Shown in pieces: positions 51,456-59,541 of a stretch of 64,000 bases of DNA. The stretch is taken from positions 4,092,001 through 4,156,000 of the forward strand of contig NC_015957.1 of the NCBI RefSeq assembly GCF_000147815.2, given 5' to 3'. The notes beneath the pieces were generated by a model. It saw only the letters and a list, made by a program, of their open reading frames with translations, was not told the origin of the DNA and did no database searches. Position 1 is the first letter of the stretch, and every line of letters begins with the position of its first letter. Both the position numbers and the translations under genes were made by a program. The stretch comes from Streptomyces violaceusniger Tu 4113 (GTDB taxonomy: Bacteria; Actinomycetota; Actinomycetes; Streptomycetales; Streptomycetaceae).

Positions 51456-52587
51456 GACCGCCGCCGGTGGTGAACTGCGGCATGACCTTCTCGGCGAACA
51501 GCTCCAGGCTGCGCATCGCGTTGCGGTGCGGCAGACCGGGGTGGGTGGTCCACAGCAGCAGATGCTCCAGACCCACCTCGTCGCGCAGCTCGGCGATCTT
51601 CTCCGAGACGTACTCGGGGGTGCCGACCAGCAGATTGCGCCGCTGGAGGAAGTCGAAGGACAGCTCATGGGCGTCGGTGAGCTCCTCGCCCGCCTCCATG
51701 AGGTTGCCCAGCCCCCGCCAGTGCATGATCCACCGGTAGGTGGTCATCAGCGCCTCTTCGCATTCGGCGCGCGCCTGCTCCATGGTGTCGGCGACATACA
51801 CATCGCGCACCAGGCCGATGCCCTCGCCCAGCGCGTACTCGCGGCCCGCCGCCTGGCTCGCGGTGTCCCGGTAGAGCTCGAACCGCTCCTTGAGCGCGGA
51901 GACCGGCGGCAGCCAGAAGAGCCCCTGGACGCCGTCTGCCGCCGCGGCCTTGATCGAGCGGGGGCTGTCGATGACCTGCCACAGCGGAGGATGCGGCCGC
52001 TGCAACGGAAACGGCGTGACCTGCATCTTCGTGATGACACCGGCCTCGGTGTAGTCCGGGGTGGCGGGGGAGAGCGGGTGGTTCCACTTCACCCCGGGGG
52101 CGGGGAACTCGTAGAAACGGCCCTGGTGCGAGAAGAACTCGCCGCTCCACGCCTTGCGCAGGACCTCCACGGTCTCGTCGTACAGCGCGCGGTTCTGTTC
52201 CTGGTCGCGCGGATCGGCCAGGGCGTTGAGGTTGAGCGCCTCGCGGCCGTACAGCCCCCGGCCGAGACCGACCTCGACCCGGCCCCCCGAGAGCTGGTCG
52301 AGCATCGCGATGTCCTCGGCGAGCCGCAGCGGATGCCAGAAGGTGGCGATGGAGGCCGCCTGGCCGATCCGGATATCCGTCGTACGGGCGGCGATGTCCG
52401 CCCCCATCAGCACCGGGTTCGGGGTGATCTCGATCGCCTCGTGCCCGAAGTGGTGCTCGGTGTACCACGTGGACCAGAAGCCCGCCCGGTCCGCGGTGAC
52501 CGCGAACTCCCGGGCCTCCGCCATGACGTCGGCGTACTCGCCGAGGCGGCCCGGGGCACCGAGGTTGTGAAATATCGAAAAGCGCAT
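51448..52587 (-). CDS. LLM-class flavin-dependent monooxygenase
   Basis: The 379-residue protein is a luciferase-like two-component monooxygenase: MRFSIFHNLG, FWSTWYTEHHFGHEAIEITPNPVLMGADIAARTTDIRIGQAASIATFWHPLRLAEDIAMLDQLSGGRVEVGLGRGLYGREALN, PHPPLWQVIDSPRSIKAAAADGVQGLFWLPP and GTPEYVSEKIAELRDEVGLEHLLLWTTHPGLP. It needs reduced flavin, which the flavin reductase fusion on the divergent arm can supply. It is the first gene of the minus-strand operon and probably performs the initial oxidative attack, by analogy with RutA. The ATG at 52587 is preferred to one 13 codons upstream. Confidence 0.92.
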   Translation of the reverse strand: MRFSIFHNLGAPGRLGEYADVMAEAREFAVTADRAGFWSTWYTEHHFGHEAIEITPNPVLMGADIAARTTDIRIGQAASIATFWHPLRLAEDIAMLDQLSGGRVEVGLGRGLYGREALNLNALADPRDQEQNRALYDETVEVLRKAWSGEFFSHQGRFYEFPAPGVKWNHPLSPATPDYTEAGVITKMQVTPFPLQRPHPPLWQVIDSPRSIKAAAADGVQGLFWLPPVSALKERFELYRDTASQAAGREYALGEGIGLVRDVYVADTMEQARAECEEALMTTYRWIMHWRGLGNLMEAGEELTDAHELSFDFLQRRNLLVGTPEYVSEKIAELRDEVGLEHLLLWTTHPGLPHRNAMRSLELFAEKVMPQFTTGGGHG

Positions 52588-52820
52588 GCAGCGTCCGTCC
52601 TGTTCTTCCGGCTCACGCTGTGCCATGGCAGGGAGGCTAGGAGTCCGATTCTGGCTCCGTCAAGGGCTGCGATCGAGGCAACTACTTTTGACCTGTGTCT
52701 TTGCTGTTCGGACGGGTCTTGTAGGCCCTTTTCCGCTTCATTCATCCCTAGGTGTTGACAGCGACTGATGCCCCTTCCTACGGTCCTCTGCCATACAAGA
52801 GCTGAGTGAGGGAAGACGTC
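52588..52820. promoter_or_regulatory. Divergent promoter region of the catabolic cassette
   Basis: This AT-richer 233-bp gap drives both arms. For the plus arm, TTGACA (52755-52760), an 18-bp spacer and TACGGT (52779-52784) make a good housekeeping promoter. The element TGCCATACAAGA (52789-52800) overlaps the expected transcription start and repeats the site at 47817-47831, as expected for a repressor operator. Confidence 0.7.
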
Positions 52821-53738
52821 ATGACGCACACTCTTGACCGCACCGCCCGCATCCGCTCCACCTGGCAGGCCGTCTGGGACCAGGGCCAGGTCGACGCGCT
52901 CGACCAGTTGCTCAGCCCCGGCTATGTACGCCGACGCGGTCCCGCCGCGGCCGCCCAGGACCGAGAGCAGTTCAAGGAGTCGGTCCGCGCCATCCGCCGG
53001 GCCTTTCCCGATCTCCATACCGAAATCGAGGAGATCGTCGAGGAGGGTGAATCGCTGGCGATCCGCTGGCGCAGCACCGGCAGTCACACCGGCGACTTCC
53101 TCGGCGTGCCGGCCACCGGCAGGCCGGTCGAAGTCTCCGGCGCCACCTTCACCCGCTTCGACCACGGTGTGGTCAGCGAGGAGTGGGTGACCTGGGATCC
53201 CCGGCAGTTGCTGGAGGCGCTCGGGATCATCACCACCACCCAGCGAGCGGCAGTCGACGCCGATCTGGTCCGTGGGGTGCACCGTAAGTTCATCACCGGT
53301 GTCACCGTCGTGACCTGCCAGGACGACGGCAAGCCCCGAGGTCTCGCGGTGAACGCGTTCGCCAGCATCTCGCTGGATCCGCCGATGGTGCTGGTCTGCG
53401 TGCAGCGCACCTCCACCACCCACCCCGCGCTGCACCGGGCCGGCCATCTGGGGATCAACATCCTCGCCGCCGGCCAGCTCGACGTGGCCAAGACCTTCGC
53501 CTCCAAGGCGGACGACAAGTTCGCCGGGCTTGCCTGGACCCCAGGGGAGTTCGGTGCCCCGCTGATCGACGGGTCCTGCGCCCAGCTCGAGGTGGAGATC
53601 GGCGAGCGGCTGGAGGCCGGCAGCCACACCGTCTTCACCGGCCGGGTGGTCTCCGCCCGCCATGCGGAGCTGGCCCCGCTCGTCTACAGCGGCGGCGGTT
53701 TCTTCGACATCTCGCAGACCGCGCCGCTGCCGTGGTGA
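52821..53738 (+). CDS. SnoaL-like domain fused to flavin reductase
   Basis: The 305-residue protein joins two domains. Residues 1-140 are SnoaL/ester-cyclase-like (TWQAVWDQGQVDALDQLLSPGYVRR, FPDLHTEIEEIVEEGESLAIRWRSTGSHTGDFLGVPATGRPVEVSGATFTRFDHGVVSEEWVTWD). Residues 150-305 are an FMN-binding split-barrel flavin reductase (VRGVHRKFITGVTVVTCQDDGKPRGLAVNAFASISLDPPMVLVCVQRTSTTHPAL, HLGINILAAGQ, DGSCAQLEVEIGERLEAGSHTVFTGRVVSA). The reductase half resembles RutF/HpaC and should feed the LLM monooxygenase encoded divergently. The fusion is unusual. GAGGGAAG precedes the ATG at 52821. Confidence 0.9.
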   Translation: MTHTLDRTARIRSTWQAVWDQGQVDALDQLLSPGYVRRRGPAAAAQDREQFKESVRAIRRAFPDLHTEIEEIVEEGESLAIRWRSTGSHTGDFLGVPATGRPVEVSGATFTRFDHGVVSEEWVTWDPRQLLEALGIITTTQRAAVDADLVRGVHRKFITGVTVVTCQDDGKPRGLAVNAFASISLDPPMVLVCVQRTSTTHPALHRAGHLGINILAAGQLDVAKTFASKADDKFAGLAWTPGEFGAPLIDGSCAQLEVEIGERLEAGSHTVFTGRVVSARHAELAPLVYSGGGFFDISQTAPLPW

Positions 53739-53811
53739 GAGGCCGCCGCCCGGATCCGTACGCCCACCGGTCCCCCCTGACGTCCACTCCTCCCGTCCCA
53801 GGAGCACGCCC

Positions 53812-55239
53812 ATGACCCACGACGACACGGCGCCGGTGTACGGCAGCGCGGTCACCAAGGTGGAGCCCTTCGGGGTCGACCACATCCCCGACAACGAGCG
53901 GCACGGCAAACCCAGTTCGCAGTTCTTCGTCTGGTTCGCCGCCGGTCTCAACTTCCCCATCATCCTGCTCGGGTTCAGCGCGGTCGGGCTCGGTCTCAGC
54001 TTCGGCGGCGCCGTCGCCGCGATCGTGGCCGGCGCGGGTCTCGGCTCGCTGCTGATGGCCGTGATGTCCCGGATGGGCGTACGGCTGGGGGTGCCCCAGC
54101 AGATCCAGGCGCGTGGTCCGCTCGGCTTCTTCGGCAACTTCCTGCCGGTGGCGTACATCAATGTGTTCGCCGGGGTCGGCTGGGCGGCCGTCACCGTGAT
54201 CCTCGGCGGCAAGGCCATCGCCGAGCTGACCCATCTGCCCTTCTGGGTCTGTGGGTTGACGCTCACCCTGGTCGAGCTGGTGGTGTCCATCTACGGCTAC
54301 AACATGATCAATTTCCTGCAGCGGGTGCTGACCTATGTGCTCACCCCGCTGTTCGTCATGATCACGGTGGTGGCCCTGGTGCGGGGCGCGGGCACCTTCG
54401 GCGCCGATCCGAAGGCACCGGACTACGTGGGCTCCACCGGTGGCTGGATCACCTTCGGCGGCTGGTTCCTCTCCTTCCTCGTCGCCTGGGCGCCGTTCGC
54501 CTCGGACTACTCGCGCTATCTGCCCGACTCGCCACGCGTGGTGCGCCGCACCGCCTGGTACACCGGGCTCGGCAACTTCGTCACCATCTGCTGGCTCGGC
54601 ATCCTCGGTGTGCTCCTCGGCTCCAACGCCTCCAGCACCGACTCCATCACCGCCCTGCACGAGCTGACCGGGCCGTTCGCCATCCCCGCCCTGATCGCCA
54701 TCGGGCTCTCGGCGCTCGCGCAGAACTTCCTCAACGTCTACGGCGGCGCGATCTCCGTCCAGACGCTGAAGGTGCCGGTCACCCGGACCCAGGCCGTCAC
54801 CCTCATCTGCGCGCTGGCGTACGGGATCAGCCTGTGGGGACACTCCGGGATCGAGGACAAGTTCTCGGTGTTCCTCAACCTCACCGCGTACTTCATCGCG
54901 CCGTTCGCCACCGTGCTGCTGCTCGACTACCACCTGGGCGGCCGCTCCGACCCCAGCCGGATCGCGGAGCTTTACGACCGTGGACGGGTGCTCTCCTGGG
55001 GCTTCGTCGCCTGGGCCGGCGGGGTGGTGGCCTCGGTGCCGTTCTGGCAATCCGACCTGTACACCGGGGCGTTCGCCTCGGCGTATCCGCACGCGGGCGA
55101 TCTGAGCATGTTCGTCGCCGCGGCCGCCGCCGCGGTGCTCTATCTGCTGACCTACCGGCTGCGGCCGCTGTGGACGCGCGATGTCCCCGCCACGCCCGGG
55201 CCCCGGCCGGAGAAGACGGCGGCGGTGGCGGGCTCCTGA
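53812..55239 (+). CDS. NCS1-family nucleobase/hydantoin-type permease
   Basis: The 475-residue membrane protein has about twelve helices and the NCS1 pattern: QFFVWFAAGLNFPIILLGFSAVGLGLSFGGAVAAIVAGAGLGSLLMAVMSRMGVRLGVPQQIQARGPLGFFGNFLP, WAPFASDYSRYLP and LNVYGGAISVQTL. Relatives carry cytosine, purines, allantoin or hydantoins with Na+ or H+. It sits 73 bp behind the flavin-reductase fusion in the same arm and is the best clue that the pathway substrate is a small N-heterocycle. AGGAG precedes the ATG at 53812. Confidence 0.92.
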   Translation: MTHDDTAPVYGSAVTKVEPFGVDHIPDNERHGKPSSQFFVWFAAGLNFPIILLGFSAVGLGLSFGGAVAAIVAGAGLGSLLMAVMSRMGVRLGVPQQIQARGPLGFFGNFLPVAYINVFAGVGWAAVTVILGGKAIAELTHLPFWVCGLTLTLVELVVSIYGYNMINFLQRVLTYVLTPLFVMITVVALVRGAGTFGADPKAPDYVGSTGGWITFGGWFLSFLVAWAPFASDYSRYLPDSPRVVRRTAWYTGLGNFVTICWLGILGVLLGSNASSTDSITALHELTGPFAIPALIAIGLSALAQNFLNVYGGAISVQTLKVPVTRTQAVTLICALAYGISLWGHSGIEDKFSVFLNLTAYFIAPFATVLLLDYHLGGRSDPSRIAELYDRGRVLSWGFVAWAGGVVASVPFWQSDLYTGAFASAYPHAGDLSMFVAAAAAAVLYLLTYRLRPLWTRDVPATPGPRPEKTAAVAGS

Positions 55240-55332
55240 CCTCCCGGCAGTGCAGGGCCCGGGGCGGGCGGCGTCGCTACGGCGTCGCCCGCCGCCGAGT
55301 TGGGGCCCTCATCCGGCACTAGGATGCGGTGG

Positions 55333-55935
55333 ATGGCGGCAGAAGCGGGGGACGACGACAAGGCGCTGGAGCGGATCATCGCGGTCCGGGCGCGGGAGTA
55401 CCGGCAGGCGGCCGGGGCGTCGGTCGGTGGGATGGCCCAGCGGGTGGGCATCTCCAAGGCCATGCTGTCCAAGATCGAGAACGCCCAGACCGCCTGCAGC
55501 CTCACCACCCTCTCCCGGCTCGCGCGCGGCCTGGGCGTGCCCGTCACCGCGCTTTTCCGCGGGATGGACGACGAGCGCGAGGCGGTCTTCGTCCCGGCCG
55601 GCCACGGCGCCCGCATCGTGCGCCGCGGCACCCGGATCGGCCATGAGTACGCCCTGCTCGGAGCCCTGCGCGGCAGCAACAAGCGGATGGAGGCGCTGGA
55701 GGTCACCCTCACCGAGTCCAGCGAGGTGTTCCCGCTCTTCCAGCACGGCGGCACCGAGCTGATCTACATGCTCGAGGGCGTCATGGTCTACGGCCACGGC
55801 AAGTCCAGCTACACGCTGGGGGCCGGTGACGCGCTTCAGTTCGACGGCGAGGCGCCGCACGGCCCGGAGAAGCTGATCACCCTGCCCATACGGTTCCTGA
55901 CCGTGACGGCCTTCGGCGACACCCCGCACCACTGA
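55333..55935 (+). CDS. XRE-cupin transcriptional regulator
   Basis: The 200-residue protein has an HTH-XRE domain (IIAVRAREYRQAAGASVGGMAQRVGISKAMLSKIENAQTACSLTTLSRLARGLGVPVTALF). A cupin sensor follows, with FPLFQHGGTELIYMLEGVMVYGHGKSSYTLGAGDALQFDGEAPHGPEKL. XRE-cupin proteins commonly control uptake and catabolic genes by binding a small ligand in the cupin barrel. It lies about 90 bp after the NCS1 permease on the same strand, giving the cassette a second regulator besides GntR. Confidence 0.92.
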   Translation: MAAEAGDDDKALERIIAVRAREYRQAAGASVGGMAQRVGISKAMLSKIENAQTACSLTTLSRLARGLGVPVTALFRGMDDEREAVFVPAGHGARIVRRGTRIGHEYALLGALRGSNKRMEALEVTLTESSEVFPLFQHGGTELIYMLEGVMVYGHGKSSYTLGAGDALQFDGEAPHGPEKLITLPIRFLTVTAFGDTPHH

Positions 55936-55960
55936 CCCATCCCGTCCCCTCCCCGGCCCG

Positions 55961-56455
55961 CTACCGCCTCCGGCGGGAGGACGCCGGGCGCTCGGCGGGG
56001 GCGGGGTCGATACAGCGCGACTGGGCGTGTTCGTAGACCATCGTGCTCTGCACATCCGCCACCTCGCGGCGCTCGGTGAGGCGGTCGATGACGAACGCGT
56101 ACAGCCCATTGGTGTCCGGCACCGCCACATGGATGAGGAAGTCATGGGCGCCGGAGGTGACGAACAGGCCGATGGTCTCCGGTAGCTGGGCGGCCCATTC
56201 CCGGAAGCCCTCGATGACCGGCCGGGACGGCGGGCGGATCCGCACCGAGATCAGCGCCTGGACGGGGCGGCCGACCGCCTCCAGATCGACGGCGGCGTGA
56301 TAGCCGCTGATGATGCCGCGCTCCCGCAGCGCCCGGACCCGCTCCAGGGAGGTCGACGGCGAGACCCCCGTCCGCTGGGCCAGCTCGCGATTGGTCTGGC
56401 GTGCATCGTTCTGCAGCTCCCGCAGAAGAGCGCGGTCGAGTGCATCAAGTTCCAC
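55961..56455 (-). CDS. Lrp/AsnC-family transcriptional regulator
   Basis: The 164-residue protein has an AsnC helix-turn-helix (LDALDRALLRELQNDARQTNRELAQRTGVSPSTSLERVRALRERGIISGYHAAVDLEAVG) and a RAM-type ligand domain (VQALISVRIRPPSRPVIEGFREWAAQLPETIGLFVTSGAHDFLIHVAVPDTNGLYAFVIDRL). AAAGGAG precedes the GTG at 56455. It is divergent from the DUF2000 gene and likely regulates it; an amino acid is the expected effector. Confidence 0.93.
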   Translation of the reverse strand: MELDALDRALLRELQNDARQTNRELAQRTGVSPSTSLERVRALRERGIISGYHAAVDLEAVGRPVQALISVRIRPPSRPVIEGFREWAAQLPETIGLFVTSGAHDFLIHVAVPDTNGLYAFVIDRLTERREVADVQSTMVYEHAQSRCIDPAPAERPASSRRRR

Positions 56456-56489
56456 GAATGCGCTCCTTTGCCTGAGGAAATTCGGCGGG

Positions 56490-56505
56490 CCGTGCCACTG
56501 CACGG
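56490..56505. promoter_or_regulatory. Inverted repeat between Lrp and DUF2000 genes
   Basis: CCGTGC-CACT-GCACGG is a perfect 6-4-6 inverted repeat midway between the divergent starts and a candidate Lrp-binding site. Confidence 0.5.
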
Positions 56506-56563
56506 ATGGATGGGTACCGTCCACCACATCCACCACATTAGCCATCGACAAGGAGTGCCGCTC

Positions 56564-57028
56564 GTGTCCGTTCCCCAGCTGACCGACGAGGATGTCCGCA
56601 CCGATCAGTCCACCCGGCAGGCGAAGCTGAAGTGGGTGATCGTCGTGGCCGAGGAACTGCCGGCGGGCCGGGCGGTGAACGCCGCCGCCTGCATGGCCGC
56701 CGCCGTCGGCCGGGCGATGCCGGAGCTGCTGGGGCCGGACGGCCGGGACGGGTCCGGCGCCGGCCACCCGGGGCTGCCGTGGGCCGGCTGCTCGATCCTG
56801 GTCGCCGGCCCCGAGACGCTGCGCGAGCTGCGCGCGAAGGCCGCCGGGAAGGACGACATCTTCCTCGTCAACATGCCCGGGCAGGCCCAGACGTCACGGG
56901 TCTACGACGAGTACCTCGACAGCCTGGCCGGTACCAAGACCGAGGACCTCGACTATCTCGCGCTCAGCCTCGTCGGCCCGCGGAACAGGGTGAGCAAGCT
57001 CATCGGGAAGCTGCCTCTGCTGCGCTGA
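56564..57028 (+). CDS. DUF2000 protein
   Basis: The 154-residue protein matches DUF2000: KLKWVIVVAEELPAGRAVNAAACMAAAVGRAMPELLG, LPWAGCSILVAGPETLRELRAKAAGKDDIFLVNMPGQAQTSRVYDEYLDSLAGTKTEDLDYLALSLVGPRNRVSKLIGKLPLL. The family has a peptidyl-tRNA-hydrolase-2-like fold but unknown function. AAGGAG precedes the GTG at 56564. Its 3' end overlaps the convergent reductase gene by 29 bp. Control by the divergent Lrp protein is likely. Confidence 0.88.
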   Translation: MSVPQLTDEDVRTDQSTRQAKLKWVIVVAEELPAGRAVNAAACMAAAVGRAMPELLGPDGRDGSGAGHPGLPWAGCSILVAGPETLRELRAKAAGKDDIFLVNMPGQAQTSRVYDEYLDSLAGTKTEDLDYLALSLVGPRNRVSKLIGKLPLLR

Positions 57029-57968
57029 CATCCGCGCCGCCGGTCGCGGCCGGGTCGCCCAGGGCGTAGGGGGAGAGGATGTCGGCGATGGCCCGGTTGC
57101 GCGGGGTCGCGACGTCCAGCTCGGCGCCGAGGTCGGCCACCGCCCCGCTGAGCCAGCCGAGTTCGAGACGGTTGCCGCGCAGCAGGTCGTTGTGCATGGA
57201 GGACGTCATCGCGGCGGGCAGCGTGTCGCAGAAGGCGAGCCGGTCGTCGGCGAAACCGGGGTCCAGGGCCACCCCCTTGGCCCGTCCCACGGCGACCACC
57301 TCGTGCATCACCTCACGCAGCAGGGCCCGCGACCCGGGATCCCCGCGGACCACCCCGATCGGCTGCCGCACCGCCGACGTCGTCCCGGAAAGGCCCACCA
57401 GGAAGACGAACTTCTCCCAGATGGTGCGCTCGATGTCCGCGCTGATCTCGGCGTCGATACCGGCCGCCACAGCGCGGTCGAGGAAAGCGCGGGCGCGCGG
57501 GGACTCCGTACGGTCGTACTCGCCGAACACCAGCCGCTGCAGCGTGCCGTTGTGCACCACCACCCCGGGCTCCTCGATGAACGCCGAGATATAGCCGACC
57601 CCGCCGAGGACGGACCCGGCCGGCAGATGGCGGCGCAGCACCGTGTCCTTCTGGACCCCGTTCTGGAACGACACGACGGCGGCGCCGCCTTCGGCGAGGG
57701 GCGCCAGTTGCCGGGCGACGTCCTCGGTGTCCCACAGCTTCACCGCCACCATGACGAGGTCCGGGGCGTCGAGGTCGGAGATGGACGGCACCACCGCCTC
57801 GGACGGCACCCGCAGATCGCCCAGCGGGCTGCGCACCGTCAGCCCCTTCTCCCGGATCGCCGCGAGATGGCGGCCCCGTGCCACGAAGGTGACGTCGTCA
57901 CCCGCGGCGGCGAGCCGCGCGCCGAAGTATCCGCCGACGCCACCCGCGCCGATGACCGCGATCCGCAT
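57000..57968 (-). CDS. panE: 2-dehydropantoate 2-reductase (ketopantoate reductase family)
   Basis: The 322-residue protein has the ApbA/PanE pattern: MRIAVIGAGGVGGYFGARLAAAGDDVTFVARG for NADP(H) binding, VSFQNGVQKD, the catalytic Lys in IWEKFVFLVGLSGTTSAVR and SSMHNDLLRGNRLELGWLSGAV. Ketopantoate reductase makes pantoate for coenzyme A; catabolic relatives reduce other 2-oxoacids, so the role is probable rather than certain. It is divergent from a CGNR regulator with only 49 bp between the starts. Confidence 0.88.
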   Translation of the reverse strand: MRIAVIGAGGVGGYFGARLAAAGDDVTFVARGRHLAAIREKGLTVRSPLGDLRVPSEAVVPSISDLDAPDLVMVAVKLWDTEDVARQLAPLAEGGAAVVSFQNGVQKDTVLRRHLPAGSVLGGVGYISAFIEEPGVVVHNGTLQRLVFGEYDRTESPRARAFLDRAVAAGIDAEISADIERTIWEKFVFLVGLSGTTSAVRQPIGVVRGDPGSRALLREVMHEVVAVGRAKGVALDPGFADDRLAFCDTLPAAMTSSMHNDLLRGNRLELGWLSGAVADLGAELDVATPRNRAIADILSPYALGDPAATGGADVSAAEAASR

Positions 57969-58017
57969 GATGTGCCCTCATCCTCAGCCGCTTGATAACC
58001 CTTCGGACGGTTACTAT

Positions 58018-58653
58018 ATGCGGATGGATTCCTCGACGGAGCCGGCCCCGCGGCCGCGGGTGACCGCCCGGCTGCGGGCACTGCGTTTCGACGCCGGCAG
58101 CCTCGCCCTGAATCTCGTCGCGACCCTCGGGCGGCGCACCAGCGCCCCGATCGAGCGCCTCGGCACCCTCGACCGGCTGCGGGAGTGGTGCGACGGAGTC
58201 GGGCTGCGGCTCCACGACGAGGCCGTCACCGATGAACTCCTCACCGAGCTGTGGACGCTGCGCGAGGCGGCGTATGACGTGGTGGCGGCGGTCGTCCACG
58301 GCCGGTCCCCGTCGGGCGTGTCCGTGGCGCTGGTCAACGACCGGGCGCGCCTCGCCCCGCCGCAGCCGCTGCTGGTAGCCACCGGCACCGGGGTCGGGGT
58401 CGACGGCGCCGATCGCCCGCTGTCCGGGCGGGAGCTGCAGTCGGTCGTCGTCCGCGACCTCATCGCGGTCCTCGGAGACCCGGAGCGGCGCGGGGCGCTG
58501 CGGATGTGCGACGCCTCGCTGTGCACGATGGTCTACCTCGACCACACGCCGGGCGGACGGCGCCGATGGTGCTCCATGCGGCTGTGCGGCAACAGCGCCA
58601 AGGCCGCGAAACACCGCGAGCGGCGGGCCGCCGCCGCCCCGGCCCGCTCCTGA
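58018..58653 (+). CDS. CGNR zinc-finger (ABATE-domain) regulator
   Basis: The 211-residue protein has the ABATE stress-type N-terminal domain (LRFDAGSLALNLVATLGRRTSAPIERLGTLDRLREWCDGVGL, ELWTLREAAYDVVAAVVHGRSP). The C-terminal CGNR finger reads MCDASLCTMVYLDHTPGGRRRWCSMRLCGNSAKAAKHRER. The eponymous Arg of CGNR is Ser here. The start may be leaderless: TTGATA and TACTAT boxes sit immediately upstream of ATGs at 58018 and 58024. It is a likely regulator of the divergent reductase gene. Confidence 0.9.
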   Translation: MRMDSSTEPAPRPRVTARLRALRFDAGSLALNLVATLGRRTSAPIERLGTLDRLREWCDGVGLRLHDEAVTDELLTELWTLREAAYDVVAAVVHGRSPSGVSVALVNDRARLAPPQPLLVATGTGVGVDGADRPLSGRELQSVVVRDLIAVLGDPERRGALRMCDASLCTMVYLDHTPGGRRRWCSMRLCGNSAKAAKHRERRAAAAPARS

Positions 58654-58726
58654 CGCCCCCGACGCTCCCGGGACCGTTGTTTCCGGTGCGCCGCCCGGGG
58701 CACCCGAGAGGGCTGGAGGAGTGCCG

Positions 58727-59455
58727 ATGGCCGATGAGAGCGACACCGACCCCGCGCCGAAGCGACGGCGCCCGGGCCGGGCCGCCGGTTCCGGGGGAAT
58801 GGCGGCCGCCGTCGCGCTGACCGTGGCGACCGGGGCGATGGACGCGATCAGCTTTCTGGCGCTGGGCGGGGTCTTCACCAGCGTCATGACCGCCAACCTC
58901 TCCCTGCTCGGCATGTCGACCGCGTCCCTGGACGCGACGCGGGCCCGGGACACCGCGGTCGCCATGGCCGGATACATCGTGGGCGCGCTGCTCAGCGGCC
59001 GGATCGTCCGCGGCCCCCGGCCCGCCTGGCGCGCCCGCTGCGCGCTCATGGTGGAACTGCTCGCGCTCGGCGGACTCTGGGCGGTGTGGGCGGCGGCCGG
59101 CGGCCACCCCTCCGGCGGCCGGCAGCTAGGGCTGCTGGCGGTGGCCGCGCTCGCGATGGGCGGGCAGAGCGGTCTGGTGCGGGCCGTAGGGCCGCCCGGC
59201 TTCTCCACCACCTATCTCACCGGCGTCCTGACCGGGCTGCTGGTCGACGTGGCGCGCAGCGGCACGGTGGGGAGGCTCAGCATGGCGCTGCTGGGGGCCC
59301 TGGTGGTGGGCGCCGCGGCCGGCGGGCTGCTGGTGGCGCATGCCGCGCGGGCCGCGCCCGCCCTGCCGACCGGGCTGGTCGCCCTCGTTCTGCTGGCCTC
59401 CGTGACCTCGCTGGCCCGGGACGCGCAGGGCCGTCTGTGGCCCCATGCCGAGTAG
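58727..59455 (+). CDS. DUF1275 (YoaK-type) membrane protein
   Basis: The 242-residue protein has about six transmembrane helices and the YoaK pattern: ALTVATGAMDAISFLALGGVFTSVMTANLSLLGMS, AGYIVGALLSGRIV, MGGQSGLVRAVGPPGFSTTYLTGVLTGLLVD. The family is a presumed transporter of unknown substrate. GGAGGAG precedes the ATG at 58727. It follows the CGNR gene on the same strand after about 70 bp. Confidence 0.9.
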   Translation: MADESDTDPAPKRRRPGRAAGSGGMAAAVALTVATGAMDAISFLALGGVFTSVMTANLSLLGMSTASLDATRARDTAVAMAGYIVGALLSGRIVRGPRPAWRARCALMVELLALGGLWAVWAAAGGHPSGGRQLGLLAVAALAMGGQSGLVRAVGPPGFSTTYLTGVLTGLLVDVARSGTVGRLSMALLGALVVGAAAGGLLVAHAARAAPALPTGLVALVLLASVTSLARDAQGRLWPHAE

Positions 59456-59541
59456 GTCCGCCCCAAGTCTGGTGACGCCTCGGGCGGTTGACCGGCGATT
59501 TGCTCTTCCAGCGGGGCGTCATCCGATGCCAGACTCGGTCC

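Noticed and set aside
47055..55935. Straight assignment as the Rut uracil pathway
   Set aside because: There is no RutB isochorismatase-type amidohydrolase, RutC RidA-type protein or RutE reductase. AA_synth proteins, an aldehyde dehydrogenase and an NCS1 permease are present instead.
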